Part shown: one piece after another, positions 46,515-55,654 of the stretch | Position numbering within the stretch: position 1 is the first letter of the stretch | Layout of the letters: each line of letters begins with the position of its first letter | Assembly: GCA_023389295.1 (NCBI GenBank) | Contig: JAEWEO010000198.1 | Span: 42,534 to 106,533, forward strand | DNA length: 64,000 bases | Source of the DNA: Bacillota bacterium | Lineage (GTDB): Bacteria > Bacillota > Clostridia > Lachnospirales > Lachnospiraceae | Direction: 5' to 3' | Made by a program: the position numbers and the translations under genes | The notes under the pieces: model-generated | Told to the model about the DNA's origin: nothing | What the model saw: the letters and a program-made list of their open reading frames with translations, nothing else | Databases searched by the model: none

Positions 46515-47357
46515 ATGAAAAATAGTAAACATAAACAAAGAGAGTTCATAGGTTATTTCTTTACGCTGATTCTGACCGTAATGCTGACTTTTCTTATTGC
46601 TTGTATCGGTGTAGGATTTGGCGCGTTAAGTAGTAGAAGTTTTCTGACGAACCTTAATAAAAGTGAGTATTATAAAGGGGTCTATAAGGAACTTAGAGAA
46701 CGAGCAGAAGTACTTGTTACAAAAGCAGGACTACCCACCGAGGTATTGGCAGATGTCATTACTTTGGAGCGAGTTGCTATTGCAGGTAGAAGCTATGTGG
46801 AGGGTGTTCTAAAGGGAGAGAAACCGGAGGTTAAAACTAAGATGCTCCGGGAGGATTTTGAGTTACAGTTGGACTCTTACTTTATGGAGCAGGAAATTAC
46901 TCTGACAGAGGAAGGAAAGAGCGAGCTAGAGAACCTCATATCTGTTATGGAAGCAGATTATAAGGGGGCAATTGAACTACCTCTCACAGAGCTTATAGCA
47001 TCGTATCAGACGAAATTTCATAAACTAATGTTTTTTGTTCTTCCGGTGTTGTTCCTGGTTATTGGCGCCCTATGTTATTTCTTAGTACGTATGCATCGAC
47101 ATAAGCACAGAGGAGTACGAAACATTGCTTACGCATTCTTAGCCTCCTCCTGTATTACCATAATGGCAGCAGGTTATCTGCTATTTACAAAACAATATGG
47201 TAAGATTGATGTGATGCCGGATTATTATCAAAGATTAATTACTACCTTATTAAAATGGGATATTAAAATCTTTATCTATATTGGGGGATTTGGGCTCACA
47301 TTATCAGCAGTACTCATCTCCTTGATAGGATTTTTAAAGAATAGAAGAAACAATTAG
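46515..47357 (+). CDS. Membrane protein of unknown function in the sortase-CpsBCD segment
   Basis: The 280-residue protein has about four membrane segments: residues about 12-40, and three near 175-275. Between them lies an extracellular alpha-helical region rich in Glu/Lys (YYKGVYKELRERAEVLVTKA). No known family is recognised. ATG 46515 follows CGGAGGAG closely. It is placed between the sortase and the phosphatase CpsB, 11 nt before the latter, and likely works with one of them. Confidence 0.65.
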   Translation: MKNSKHKQREFIGYFFTLILTVMLTFLIACIGVGFGALSSRSFLTNLNKSEYYKGVYKELRERAEVLVTKAGLPTEVLADVITLERVAIAGRSYVEGVLKGEKPEVKTKMLREDFELQLDSYFMEQEITLTEEGKSELENLISVMEADYKGAIELPLTELIASYQTKFHKLMFFVLPVLFLVIGALCYFLVRMHRHKHRGVRNIAYAFLASSCITIMAAGYLLFTKQYGKIDVMPDYYQRLITTLLKWDIKIFIYIGGFGLTLSAVLISLIGFLKNRRNN

Positions 47358-47368
47358 GAAGAAGAACG

Positions 47369-48103
47369 GTGAATAAAATGGGCGGTTATATAGACATTCA
47401 CACTCACCTTTTGCCGGGTGTTGATGATGGTTCCACAAGTATGGACATGACAAAACGAATGCTGGGGCTTGCACTAGAACAGCAGATTGAGACGATCCTT
47501 GTAACTCCTCATTATGAAGTAGGAGTTAGTAACCCTTCTGCTAATGATTTACTACGCCTGAAAGATCAAGTGCAGGAGGAAGCTCTCAAATTAAGTCCAA
47601 AGCTTCGTATCCTTCTTGGTAATGAAATATTTTATAGTGAATCTATCGTTGAAGATTTGAAAGAGAAGAAGGCGCTAACGTTAGCAGACAGCAGATATGT
47701 ATTAGTGGAGTTTTCCACAAGGGAGTCCTATGCTACTATCTTTCGAGGTTTCACAGGGCTCATAAGAGCAGGATATTTACCGATTCTTGCACATGTAGAA
47801 CGTTACAATTGTCTGTATAAACAAGAAGATTTGATAAGAGAACTAGTGGATTCGGGATGTTATATCCAGATGAATAGTAATAGTCTTATCGGTGGTTTGT
47901 TTGATACAGAGGTTACACGCTGTCGTAAGCTTTTAACCCATGGATTAGTTCATCTGATTGGTAGTGATTGTCATGATGATCGGGTGAGAACGCCAAGTAT
48001 GGCCAAGGCGGTGAAAGCACTTAGGAAAAAATGTGACATGGAGCTTATTCATAAAATATTTTACGAGAATCCAATCAAAGTCATAGAAAACACATACATT
48101 TAA
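47369..48103 (+). CDS. cpsB: Tyrosine-protein phosphatase of the PHP family (CpsB/CapC/YwqE)
   Basis: It removes phosphate from the tyrosine kinase CpsD and so tunes polysaccharide output. The 244-residue protein has the PHP metal-binding pattern DIHTHLLPGVDDGS (about residues 8-21), TPHYE, GNEIF, LAHVERY and GSDCHDDR. Start GTG 47369; an ATG at 47378 is also possible. It is followed by cpsC and cpsD as in streptococcal capsule loci, but at the 3' end of the locus. Confidence 0.93.
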   Translation: MNKMGGYIDIHTHLLPGVDDGSTSMDMTKRMLGLALEQQIETILVTPHYEVGVSNPSANDLLRLKDQVQEEALKLSPKLRILLGNEIFYSESIVEDLKEKKALTLADSRYVLVEFSTRESYATIFRGFTGLIRAGYLPILAHVERYNCLYKQEDLIRELVDSGCYIQMNSNSLIGGLFDTEVTRCRKLLTHGLVHLIGSDCHDDRVRTPSMAKAVKALRKKCDMELIHKIFYENPIKVIENTYI

Positions 48104-48114
48104 AGGAGCTAATT

Positions 48115-48870
48115 ATGGGGAAGAATGCAAATGAAGAGATTGAAATCGACTTACTGGATTTATTTTATTTATTAAGATCAAGGTTGTGGATTATCTTATT
48201 ATCCGGCATCCTATTAGCCTCTGCAGTAGGCTTAATCAGTAGCTTCTTAATCACACCGAAGTATACTTCTACGACAAAGTTATACATACTGACTAAATCT
48301 ACCTCCATTACCAGTCTGGCTGATATCCAATTGGGTACACAATTGACACAGGACTATATGGTGTTGGTGAAGAGCCGTCCTGTTGTAACGAAGGTGATTG
48401 AGAATCTGGAACTGGAAATGTCTTATAAAGAGATGCTTGGTATTATTACAGTTTCTAATACCTCTAACACACGTATTCTTGAAATAGAGGCAGAATATCC
48501 GGATGCCCTCATGGCAAAAGAAATCGTGGATGAGTTCGCAAAAGTATCCGTAAGCCAAATCGCTAAGATTATGGACACCCAGGAACCAACCATCGTGGAA
48601 GAGGGATTTGCTTCGATGATACCCTCCAGTCCTAATATTAGAAAAAATATTATTATAGGTGCACTTATCGGTGTAATAGCGGCAGCAGGCGTAATAATTG
48701 TACTTCATCTAATGGATGATACCATTAAATCGGCAGAGGATCTTGAGAAATATCTTGGCATCAGTACCCTTGGTCTTATCCCAATTGAAGCTGGTGGAGA
48801 GAAGAGAACTGAAATGGATAAGAAGAAACGGAAGAAACAGTACAAAGAACCTAAGAAAGATAAGAGGTAG
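48115..48870 (+). CDS. cpsC: Polysaccharide co-polymerase / chain-length regulator (CpsC, Wzz family)
   Basis: This membrane protein activates the kinase CpsD and controls chain length. The 251-residue protein has two membrane segments (about residues 22-43 and 180-201) around an extracellular domain with TPKYTSTTKLYILT, and a cytoplasmic lysine-rich tail that would contact CpsD. AAGGAG precedes the ATG. Confidence 0.93.
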   Translation: MGKNANEEIEIDLLDLFYLLRSRLWIILLSGILLASAVGLISSFLITPKYTSTTKLYILTKSTSITSLADIQLGTQLTQDYMVLVKSRPVVTKVIENLELEMSYKEMLGIITVSNTSNTRILEIEAEYPDALMAKEIVDEFAKVSVSQIAKIMDTQEPTIVEEGFASMIPSSPNIRKNIIIGALIGVIAAAGVIIVLHLMDDTIKSAEDLEKYLGISTLGLIPIEAGGEKRTEMDKKKRKKQYKEPKKDKR

Positions 48871-48875
48871 CCACG

Positions 48876-49574
48876 TTGGGAAAGTTAATTAATTTTAAGA
48901 GGGAAGAGCTTGACTATCGAGCAAATGAAGCATACAAAACCTTAAGAACGAATATTCAATTCTGTGGGGATAATATAAAAGTAATTACATTTACAAGCTG
49001 TACGCCCAATGAAGGGAAATCAAGCGTTTCCTTTAATCTGGCAGTATCCTTCGCAGAGACAGGCAAGAAGGTTATTTTGATTGATGCAGATCTTAGAAAA
49101 TCAGTTTTAGTTGGTAGATATAAGGTAGGAGAAGTAGAATACGGACTGACACATTTTCTATCAGGACAGAAGGACTTCGAGGATGTGGTGCATCATACCA
49201 ATACCAACAATATGGATATTATTTTCTCAGGTACCTATAGCCCAAATCCCGTGGAACTACTGAATAGTCCACGTTTTAGTAATATGATTGATCAACTACG
49301 AGTACATTACGATTATATCATTATTGATTCACCACCTTTAGGTTCTGTGATTGATAGTGCTATTACAGCGCAGATCTCAGATGGTGCTGTTATCGTTGTT
49401 GAGGCGAATGCGATCAGCTATCGTTTTGCTCAGAGTGTCAAGGAACAACTAGAGAAATCCAACTGTCGTATTTTAGGGGCGGTGCTAAATAAGGTTGCTA
49501 TGGAGAAGAATGGCTATTATGGTAGATACTATGGCAAATACTACGGAAAATATTATGGTACCTATGGTAAGTAA
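48876..49574 (+). CDS. cpsD: Bacterial tyrosine kinase CpsD/CapB
   Basis: The BY-kinase phosphorylates a tyrosine cluster at its own C-terminus. The 232-residue protein has Walker A CTPNEGKSSVSFNLA, Walker A' VILIDADLRK and Walker B YIIIDSPPLG. The last 19 residues are a regular YYG(R/K) repeat (YYGRYYGKYYGKYYGTYGK), a dense set of phospho-acceptors. It starts with TTG 48876 after a moderate AGAGGTAG and is followed by a terminator. Confidence 0.94.
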   Translation: MGKLINFKREELDYRANEAYKTLRTNIQFCGDNIKVITFTSCTPNEGKSSVSFNLAVSFAETGKKVILIDADLRKSVLVGRYKVGEVEYGLTHFLSGQKDFEDVVHHTNTNNMDIIFSGTYSPNPVELLNSPRFSNMIDQLRVHYDYIIIDSPPLGSVIDSAITAQISDGAVIVVEANAISYRFAQSVKEQLEKSNCRILGAVLNKVAMEKNGYYGRYYGKYYGKYYGTYGK

Positions 49575-49585
49575 TTAGAGAAGGT

Positions 49586-49610
49586 GGCGGACATTAGGTC
49601 CGCCCTTTTT
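49586..49610 (+). terminator. Rho-independent terminator after cpsD
   Basis: GGCGGAC (49586-49592) pairs with GTCCGCC (49598-49604) over a 5-nt loop, followed by C and five T (49606-49610). It marks the end of the main polysaccharide operon. Confidence 0.9.
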
Positions 49611-49767
49611 ATTGACTCCTAAGTCCTTAATCCCTGAATAGGAGAATTATAGATAGAGGGTGATGCATTGCTAAAAACGGAAAAATATCATATAGTATAG
49701 GTATTGTTATGAATAGATAATTGTCTGATTTGTAAAGTCCGATGTTAGTTGATGAGGAGGAGAATGA

Positions 49768-51486
49768 ATGAAGGCATCAGATTATATAGTTGAATATCTT
49801 ATTAATAAAGGAATTACAGATGTCTTTGGCTATCCAGGTGGAATGGTAACCCATCTGATGGATTCCTTTCGTAAATACCAAGATAGAATAAATGCTCATG
49901 TAACCTACAATGAACAGGGAGCGGCTATGGCTGCCTGTGGTTACGCTCAGGTAAGTGGAAAAACTGGTATAGCATATGCTACAAGTGGCCCTGGCGCCAC
50001 CAATATGATTACCGGAATTTGCAATGCTTATATGGATTCCATACCAACTGTGTTTATCACAGGGCAAGTGAATTCGTTTGAGCAGAAAAGAAATCTGAAA
50101 GTAAGACAGAGAGGTTTTCAAGAAACGGACATTGTTTCCATGGTTTCAAGTGTTACAAAATATGCAGCTCAAGTTAATACTGCAGATAAGCTTAAATGGT
50201 ATCTTGATTATGCATTTTATGTTGCGAATGATGGACGTAAAGGACCGGTATTACTTGATATCGCTATGGATGTAACCAGGGCGGATATTGATCCTGATAG
50301 ATTGGAAAGTTTTGCACCTGAAAACACCGTAACTAAAACATTATCACCGAATGCTATTACAATGATTGATCAATTGATTCAGAAGGCATCGCGTCCTGTC
50401 TTGCTTTTAGGAAATGGATTATCTAGAGATGCTCTTTCTAGCTGTGAATGGAAAGAAAAATTAAATCGTTTAGGTATTCCTGTTGTTTCATCCATGATTG
50501 CAGTAGATGTTAAAGCCGGCCTTGATCATTTTTATGGATTTATTGGAGCATATGGAGATAGAACTGCTAACTTCGTAGTTGCAAAAAGTGATTTGGTTAT
50601 TGCTATTGGTGCTAGACTTGATGTACGACAGGTTGGAGCTACGCGTGAGAATTTTGCACCGTCATCAGTCTTAGTTCGGATAGATATTGATTCTGGAGAA
50701 TTAGAATACAAAGTTCATGATAATGAACTTGGCTTCTGTGCTGATGCAAGGCACTCTTTAAATTCCATCTTAAATAGATGGATTGACCATAAAATAAATT
50801 ATACTGATTGGATTAGTATTTGCAATAAACTCAATCAAAGTCTTTCCGGTTTTGATGATAAAAGAAGCAATGAATTTGTAAGAGTTATCAGTAAGTATAT
50901 ACCAGAGGATTCCGTAATTACTACTGATGTTGGTCAGAACCAAGTGTGGGTTGCTCAATCCTTTGAAATGAAAGATAAGCAGAGAATATTATTTTCTGGT
51001 GGACATGGAGCGATGGGGTATTCACTACCAGCTGCCATTGGAGCATGTATGGCTTCTAAAAAGCCAGTTTATAGTTTCAATGGTGATGGTGGTATACAAA
51101 TGAATATCCAAGAATTGCAAACCATTGCTAGAGAACAGCTTCCAATTAAAACTATTATTTTAAATAATAATGCACTTGGAATGATCCGACATTTTCAGGA
51201 AATGTATTTTGAAAAGAATTATTTCCAAACCACGCCAACGGGAGGATTTACATCACCGGATTTTTCAAAATTGGCTGAAGCATATAGATTGGAATACAAA
51301 CTAATCCAGGATATTTCAGATATTGAAAAGGTCAGTTATTTGCTATCCAATGACAAGCCTGCAATTATTGAAGTTCAGTTGTTTGAAGATACCTATGTAT
51401 TTCCTAAATTAGAATATGGTAAACCTAATCAGGATCAAGAACCATTGCTGGATAGAGAACTATTTGAACAGCTAATGGACTTATGA
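49768..51486 (+). CDS. Thiamine-diphosphate enzyme of the acetolactate synthase superfamily, YerE-like candidate
   Basis: The 572-residue protein has the TPP enzyme layout: catalytic glutamate E49 in NEQGAAMAACGYA, a central FAD-type domain (RPVLLLGNGLSRDALS), and a C-terminal TPP motif from GDGGIQMNIQELQT (about residue 438) to the NNN-ALGMIRHF segment. It is not next to ilvN, ilvC or ilvD, so valine/isoleucine synthesis is unlikely. Placed between the capsule locus and rfbFGH, it may act like YerE, which transfers a two-carbon unit from pyruvate to a CDP-4-keto-sugar. Family call firm; YerE role inferred. Confidence 0.8.
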   Translation: MKASDYIVEYLINKGITDVFGYPGGMVTHLMDSFRKYQDRINAHVTYNEQGAAMAACGYAQVSGKTGIAYATSGPGATNMITGICNAYMDSIPTVFITGQVNSFEQKRNLKVRQRGFQETDIVSMVSSVTKYAAQVNTADKLKWYLDYAFYVANDGRKGPVLLDIAMDVTRADIDPDRLESFAPENTVTKTLSPNAITMIDQLIQKASRPVLLLGNGLSRDALSSCEWKEKLNRLGIPVVSSMIAVDVKAGLDHFYGFIGAYGDRTANFVVAKSDLVIAIGARLDVRQVGATRENFAPSSVLVRIDIDSGELEYKVHDNELGFCADARHSLNSILNRWIDHKINYTDWISICNKLNQSLSGFDDKRSNEFVRVISKYIPEDSVITTDVGQNQVWVAQSFEMKDKQRILFSGGHGAMGYSLPAAIGACMASKKPVYSFNGDGGIQMNIQELQTIAREQLPIKTIILNNNALGMIRHFQEMYFEKNYFQTTPTGGFTSPDFSKLAEAYRLEYKLIQDISDIEKVSYLLSNDKPAIIEVQLFEDTYVFPKLEYGKPNQDQEPLLDRELFEQLMDL

Positions 51487-51708
51487 TGAATAATAAAGAA
51501 GTTTTTCGGGGATTTTAAATCTTCTTGTTTGAACGTGACAGATTCTGTCTTACTAAAAAGATTGCTAAATTTTACGGATATTGCTATTATTTATTTGTAA
51601 AAATATTACAATTAATAATTACTATTATGATATTGTGTTATATTTGCAATTAAATAATAGTACATTCTCACCGTATAAGAATCTTAACGTAAGAACTAAG
51701 GAGCCTCT
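51487..51708 (+). other. Gap after the TPP enzyme gene
   Basis: A weak hairpin (AAGAAG near 51496 with CTTCTT near 51521) lies just after the stop codon and could be a poor terminator. The rest is AT-rich, with no clear promoter consensus. Confidence 0.3.
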
Positions 51709-52764
51709 ATGAAAATATTATTTGTGGATACATCCGTATCTGGACACCATTTCTCATATATGAGAGCATTATCACAGATTGAAGGAATACAGTGCCATTA
51801 TATGCTTCCAACGGAATGTAATATAGCGGGGACCATACATATAAGACCCTTAAAGGCTGCTGGTTCAAATATTTTTATATATGTTAGGTGGTTGCTGGAG
51901 ATAAGGAAGGTTGCACGGATGGAGAAAATCACGACAATCCATATCTTAAATGGAGACCTTCTATGTCATTATTATGGCTTTTTTTTAGGTATGTTAAAAA
52001 AAGAGTTTAAGGTAGTAATTACCTTTCATCAGGATAGGAATTACATACTTCATAAGTTCATATATAAAAGAATTTTTAACCATCTTCATGTAGGTATCGT
52101 GCATAATGAACTATTGGAACAAAGGATAAGAAAAGACGGAATAAATAATGTCTGCTTTATTAATTACCCGAGTTTATTCCAGGATTATTTTCATGATATA
52201 AAGAGTTCTAATATCAAGGATAAATGGGGAATCCCTAAGGGAAAAAAGGTAATCTTGGCTCTTGGAGAGACGAGATATGAGAAGGGGATTGATTTATTAA
52301 TTAAAGCGCTTAATCTGATAAAAGAGGAGTTCTTTCTGTTAGTCGTCGGTCAAGAGAAGGATTTTGATGAAGCATATATTAAGAAAGCGGCCAATTTTAC
52401 TAACTACAAATTGCATATGAATTTGAGTGATGAGGAAATGATAGAGATTTATCGAATGGCAGATATGGTAGTGCTACCCTATCGTAAGGGTTATGATGGG
52501 ACAAGCGGCCCTCTGTGTGAGGGTGCAGCATATGAGAAGCTGATTATCGGTCCCAATCACGGTAACCTGGGCCATATTATTAAGAATAATCATCTGGGCT
52601 TTGTCTATGAATCAGAAAATGTACAATCACTAGCAGACACCCTTGAGATGGCACTAGATATGGACTTTGCTTATGATGAGAAAGCTTTGTATTTTAGTGA
52701 GAGATTAAGCATACATGAGTTTTGTGGTAACTATAAAAATCTATTTGATATAATTGGAGCATGA
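51709..52764 (+). CDS. Glycosyltransferase family 4-like (GT-B)
   Basis: The 351-residue protein begins MKILFVDTSVSGHHFSYMRA, has GIPKGKKVILALGETRYEKG (about residues 172-191) as the start of the C-terminal Rossmann half, and the donor-binding DGTSGPLCEGAAYEKLIIG. AAGGAG precedes the ATG. It lies outside the terminated cps operon and may transfer the sugar made by the CDP-sugar genes; that is inference. Confidence 0.86.
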   Translation: MKILFVDTSVSGHHFSYMRALSQIEGIQCHYMLPTECNIAGTIHIRPLKAAGSNIFIYVRWLLEIRKVARMEKITTIHILNGDLLCHYYGFFLGMLKKEFKVVITFHQDRNYILHKFIYKRIFNHLHVGIVHNELLEQRIRKDGINNVCFINYPSLFQDYFHDIKSSNIKDKWGIPKGKKVILALGETRYEKGIDLLIKALNLIKEEFFLLVVGQEKDFDEAYIKKAANFTNYKLHMNLSDEEMIEIYRMADMVVLPYRKGYDGTSGPLCEGAAYEKLIIGPNHGNLGHIIKNNHLGFVYESENVQSLADTLEMALDMDFAYDEKALYFSERLSIHEFCGNYKNLFDIIGA

Positions 52765-52806
52765 TAATGTAGAAATTACTTTTACGTTTCTATTTAATGA
52801 GGTACT

Positions 52807-53373
52807 ATGTTTAGAATAATAATCAATGACATCTTAAGGGCTTTGATCCAATATGCACCCAATGCAATATTTGCGGGATTATTTACTACCTTCTTTATTG
52901 TTTGGGTCAAAAGCTGGTTATTAGGGCAATCGGTAGGTAAAACAATCTGTGAGGACCGCAAGAAATACTTGCGGTTTCTTATATTATTTAGCTATTGTAT
53001 TTTTGTGGTGTATATTACGTATTTTTCTAGAGAGCCCGGGTCTAGGGATGGAATTGACCTCATACCACTAAGTACCATTTCTTGTGAGACCCAGAATAAT
53101 GTTTATCCGGTTGAAAATATTTTGTTATTCCTGCCCTTTGGATATCTCCTTGCCAAGAGGAAGAAAGGGAATACTTCTTTAAAGTATTGTTTGGCAGTAG
53201 GTTTATTATTTAGCTTAGCAATTGAAGTGCTGCAGCTTATTACAAAGAGAGGGTATTTTCAGACGGATGACCTGATTACCAATGTGCTTGGGACATTGAT
53301 TGGATACGGTATATTCAAGACGGAGCGAAAAGTCAGAAAAGGGATTGGTTTGACAGAATACTTTTTCATGTGA
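52807..53373 (+). CDS. VanZ family membrane protein
   Basis: The 188-residue protein has four to five membrane segments with VanZ motifs: YITYFSREPGSRDGIDLIPL, NILLFLPFGYLL and the EVLQLI..RGYFQTDDLITN block. VanZ confers low-level teicoplanin resistance in Enterococcus, but most homologues have an unknown envelope role. It ends just upstream of the rplM promoter. Confidence 0.88.
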   Translation: MFRIIINDILRALIQYAPNAIFAGLFTTFFIVWVKSWLLGQSVGKTICEDRKKYLRFLILFSYCIFVVYITYFSREPGSRDGIDLIPLSTISCETQNNVYPVENILLFLPFGYLLAKRKKGNTSLKYCLAVGLLFSLAIEVLQLITKRGYFQTDDLITNVLGTLIGYGIFKTERKVRKGIGLTEYFFM

Positions 53374-53422
53374 AAAAGCGATTTTTTCTTACAAATCAAG
53401 GAAAGTATATTAAGGAAAATGC

Positions 53423-53451
53423 TTGACACACCTGGCAATCTATAATATAAT
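53423..53451 (+). promoter_or_regulatory. Promoter of rplM-rpsI
   Basis: A perfect TTGACA (53423-53428) and perfect TATAAT (53446-53451) are spaced by 17 bp. This is the strongest consensus promoter in the window, together with rRNA P3. It explains how rplM-rpsI stays highly expressed although separated from truA. Confidence 0.9.
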
Positions 53452-53457
53452 AATGAA

Positions 53458-53581
53458 TTGTGACGTGAAGAATACTTGAACCAAAGCCCCGGTAATAGTA
53501 TTTGAGATCGTAAATGAATGAATTGACATAAAAGAATGAAAAATAAAAATTGAGAACACATTTTCATAAGGAGGTAAACCG
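53458..53581 (+). promoter_or_regulatory. 5' leader of rplM
   Basis: The leader of about 124 nt contains AATACT paired with AGTATT around a GC-rich CAAAGCCCCGG loop (near 53471-53503) and then an A-rich stretch to AAGGAGG (53568-53574). L13 autoregulatory leaders are known in Firmicutes; whether this belongs to that family needs a covariance search. Confidence 0.4.
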
Positions 53582-54016
53582 ATGAAAAGTTATATGGCTA
53601 GTCCGGCAACAATTGAAAGAAAATGGTACGTAGTTGATGCTACAGGACATACATTAGGCCGTCTTTCTTCCGAGATCGCGGCAGTTTTAAGAGGTAAAAA
53701 TAAACCTACTTTCACTCCTCACATTGATACAGGTGATTATGTAATCGTAGTGAATGCAGATAAGATTAAAGTAACCGGTAAGAAGATGGAGCAAAAGATT
53801 TATTACAATCACTCCGATTATCCGGGTGGTATGAGAGAAACAACCTTAGCTGAGATGATGGCTAAGAAACCTACCGAGGTTATCAGACTTGCTGTTAAAG
53901 GCATGCTTCCCAAGGGACCTTTAGGAAGATCTATGATCACTAAATTACACGTATACGCTGGACCTGAGCACGCACATGCAGCTCAGAAACCGGAAGTATT
54001 AGAGATTAAATATTAA
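53582..54016 (+). CDS. rplM: 50S ribosomal protein L13
   Basis: L13 is an early assembly protein of the large subunit. The 144-residue protein has [20 protein letters not shown], the [16 protein letters not shown] block and [13 protein letters not shown]. It has its own promoter here and is followed by rpsI at 27 nt, the standard pair. Confidence 0.97.
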   Translation: MKSYMASPATIERKWYVVDATGHTLGRLSSEIAAVLRGKNKPTFTPHIDTGDYVIVVNADKIKVTGKKMEQKIYYNHSDYPGGMRETTLAEMMAKKPTEVIRLAVKGMLPKGPLGRSMITKLHVYAGPEHAHAAQKPEVLEIKY

Positions 54017-54043
54017 TCAAGAGGTTGAAAGGAGGAAATAACA

Positions 54044-54436
54044 TTGGCTAAGGCAAAATATTACGGAACCGGAAGAAGAAAGAGCAGTATTGCTAGAGTT
54101 TACTTAGTACCGGGAACAGGTAAAATTACTATAAATAAAAGAGATATGGACAACTATTTTGGTTTAGAGACCTTAAAGTTAATCGTTCGTCAGCCATTAG
54201 TGCTTACTGACACTCAGGATAAGTTTGACGTTCTTGTAAATGTAAGAGGTGGTGGATTTACAGGACAGGCAGGAGCTATCAGACATGGTATCTCCAGAGC
54301 GTTATTACATGCAGATGCTGATTACCGTCCAGTACTCAAGAAAGCTGGTTTCTTAACAAGAGATCCAAGAATGAAGGAAAGAAAGAAGTACGGCTTAAAA
54401 GCAGCTCGTCGTGCTCCCCAGTTCTCAAAGAGATAA
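54044..54436 (+). CDS. rpsI: 30S ribosomal protein S9
   Basis: The C-terminal tail of S9 reaches the P-site tRNA. The 130-residue product begins with TTG 54044 after AAAGGAGG and has [16 protein letters not shown], the [14 protein letters not shown] motif and the canonical PQFSKR end. It shares the rplM transcript and ends before a terminator. Confidence 0.97.
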   Translation: MAKAKYYGTGRRKSSIARVYLVPGTGKITINKRDMDNYFGLETLKLIVRQPLVLTDTQDKFDVLVNVRGGGFTGQAGAIRHGISRALLHADADYRPVLKKAGFLTRDPRMKERKKYGLKAARRAPQFSKR

Positions 54437-54461
54437 TTGGAAATATTATTCAAAATTCAAA

Positions 54462-54497
54462 AGTCTTGCAGACTCAATGTTTGCAAGGCTTTTTTTG
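54462..54497 (+). terminator. Rho-independent terminator of rplM-rpsI
   Basis: AGTCTTGCA (54462-54470) pairs with TGCAAGGCT (54482-54490, one G-T pair), followed by seven T. Confidence 0.9.
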
Positions 54498-54788
54498 CTA
54501 GGCGAATATTTAGGTATTTTTAATAATAACTATTAATGTATGGTAGTTCGAATTATGGTAGAAATTGTATTTTATCTGATATATAATTAATTAATATTAA
54601 AGTCACTAGAGAATAGGTATCAAGGAAAGCGATATTATGGACATGAGTAATCAGATTGACAACCCGTTACTTGCTGAGAGAAGAAAAAGATATGGAATTT
54701 AAGGAAGGAAAACGTGACAGGCTGTATAGAGTGCAAAGTAATCAGTGCTTTTTAGAGACATAGGATACAGCATGTTACAATGGTAATT
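54498..54788 (+). other. Gap between rpsI and the DUF3267 gene
   Basis: The gap is AT-rich. A 21-codon frame (54637-54702, reading MDMSNQIDNPLLAERRKRYGI in part) with an AAGGAAAG upstream may be a peptide or a truncated gene start. I see no clear promoter and nothing else. Confidence 0.3.
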
Positions 54789-55427
54789 ATGGCGAATAAA
54801 GAGAGAATACTAACTACTGCAGAGGTAAAAAGGAAGGAAATTTTTGAGGAAAAGGTTCGGGAGCTAGCAAAACAAGGATATGAAAGGAAGGACTTAACCG
54901 TTAGTGTGGTTCAGGCAAATGTTATGGCAATTGTGATGATGCTTCCTGCTGTGATCTTGTTTAGCTGGATTTATTTCATGATTAACAATCAAAATATCTC
55001 CCTGGCTTGGGATCTTAAAACTTCTATAATATCATTAACTTTATTAGTTGTTTTAACGGTTGTTCATGAGGGGATTCACGGAATAGTCTGGGGTATTTTT
55101 GCTGAAGAACACTTTCGTTCTATTGAGTTCGGTGTCATTTGGAAGATGCTAACTCCGTATTGTACCTACAAAGCAGAATTGAAGAAGAAACAATATGTTC
55201 TTGGTGCAATCATGCCGACAATCATCGTTGGTATTTTTCCTGGTATTATTGCTATCATTTTTAGTAATTCTCTTCTCTTTTTGATTGCGCTGATTATGAT
55301 CATTGGAGGAGGCGGCGATGCATTCATCGTTTTAAAATTACTTTTACATAAAGAGAATGGAAAGGATATTATTTATATTGACCATCCCTATGAATGTGGC
55401 CTAGTTGCCTTTGAAGGTATGACTTAA
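54789..55427 (+). CDS. DUF3267 family membrane protein (putative metalloprotease fold)
   Basis: The product is 212 residues from ATG 54789 (an ATG at 54780 is also possible; both have weak ribosome binding sites). It has an N-terminal charged helix, then membrane segments with an HExxH-type motif (VVHEGIHGIVWG), and a later GGGGDAFIVLKLLL with a possible third-ligand aspartate. DUF3267 proteins are thought to resemble site-2-type membrane metalloproteases; activity is unproven. It ends with the conserved HPYECGLVAFE. Confidence 0.8.
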   Translation: MANKERILTTAEVKRKEIFEEKVRELAKQGYERKDLTVSVVQANVMAIVMMLPAVILFSWIYFMINNQNISLAWDLKTSIISLTLLVVLTVVHEGIHGIVWGIFAEEHFRSIEFGVIWKMLTPYCTYKAELKKKQYVLGAIMPTIIVGIFPGIIAIIFSNSLLFLIALIMIIGGGGDAFIVLKLLLHKENGKDIIYIDHPYECGLVAFEGMT

Positions 55428-55495
55428 AAAGTTTAATCACATTGTACTTCCAAACAGTAGTGAAATCAGTTTTAGAGGGAAGGTCAGAATGTAAA

Positions 55496-55588
55496 ATGAA
55501 AAATGAGAGATTACTTGCATTAACTGTTATGACACCACTATCTATTGTTGCGGCATTATGTTTTTGGATTACGTCCTTTCATCTGTAG
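55496..55588 (+). CDS. Possible 30-residue single-span membrane peptide
   Basis: It starts MKNERLLALTVMTPLSIVAA and is one hydrophobic helix with a charged start. GGGAAGG lies about 12 nt upstream. It may be a real small membrane protein or a remnant; no homologue is recognised. Confidence 0.35.
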   Translation: MKNERLLALTVMTPLSIVAALCFWITSFHL

Positions 55589-55654
55589 TTAAGATATGAG
55601 TATTTTTCTCTGAAAATTTAAAGGTATCAAATAGAGCATAACTTTATTAGAAGC

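Noticed and set aside
49768..51486. The TPP enzyme as acetolactate synthase for valine/isoleucine synthesis
   Set aside because: No ilvN, ilvC, ilvD or leu genes are nearby and the setting is entirely glycan-related; a housekeeping role cannot be excluded without phylogeny, so it is reported as a YerE-like candidate only.
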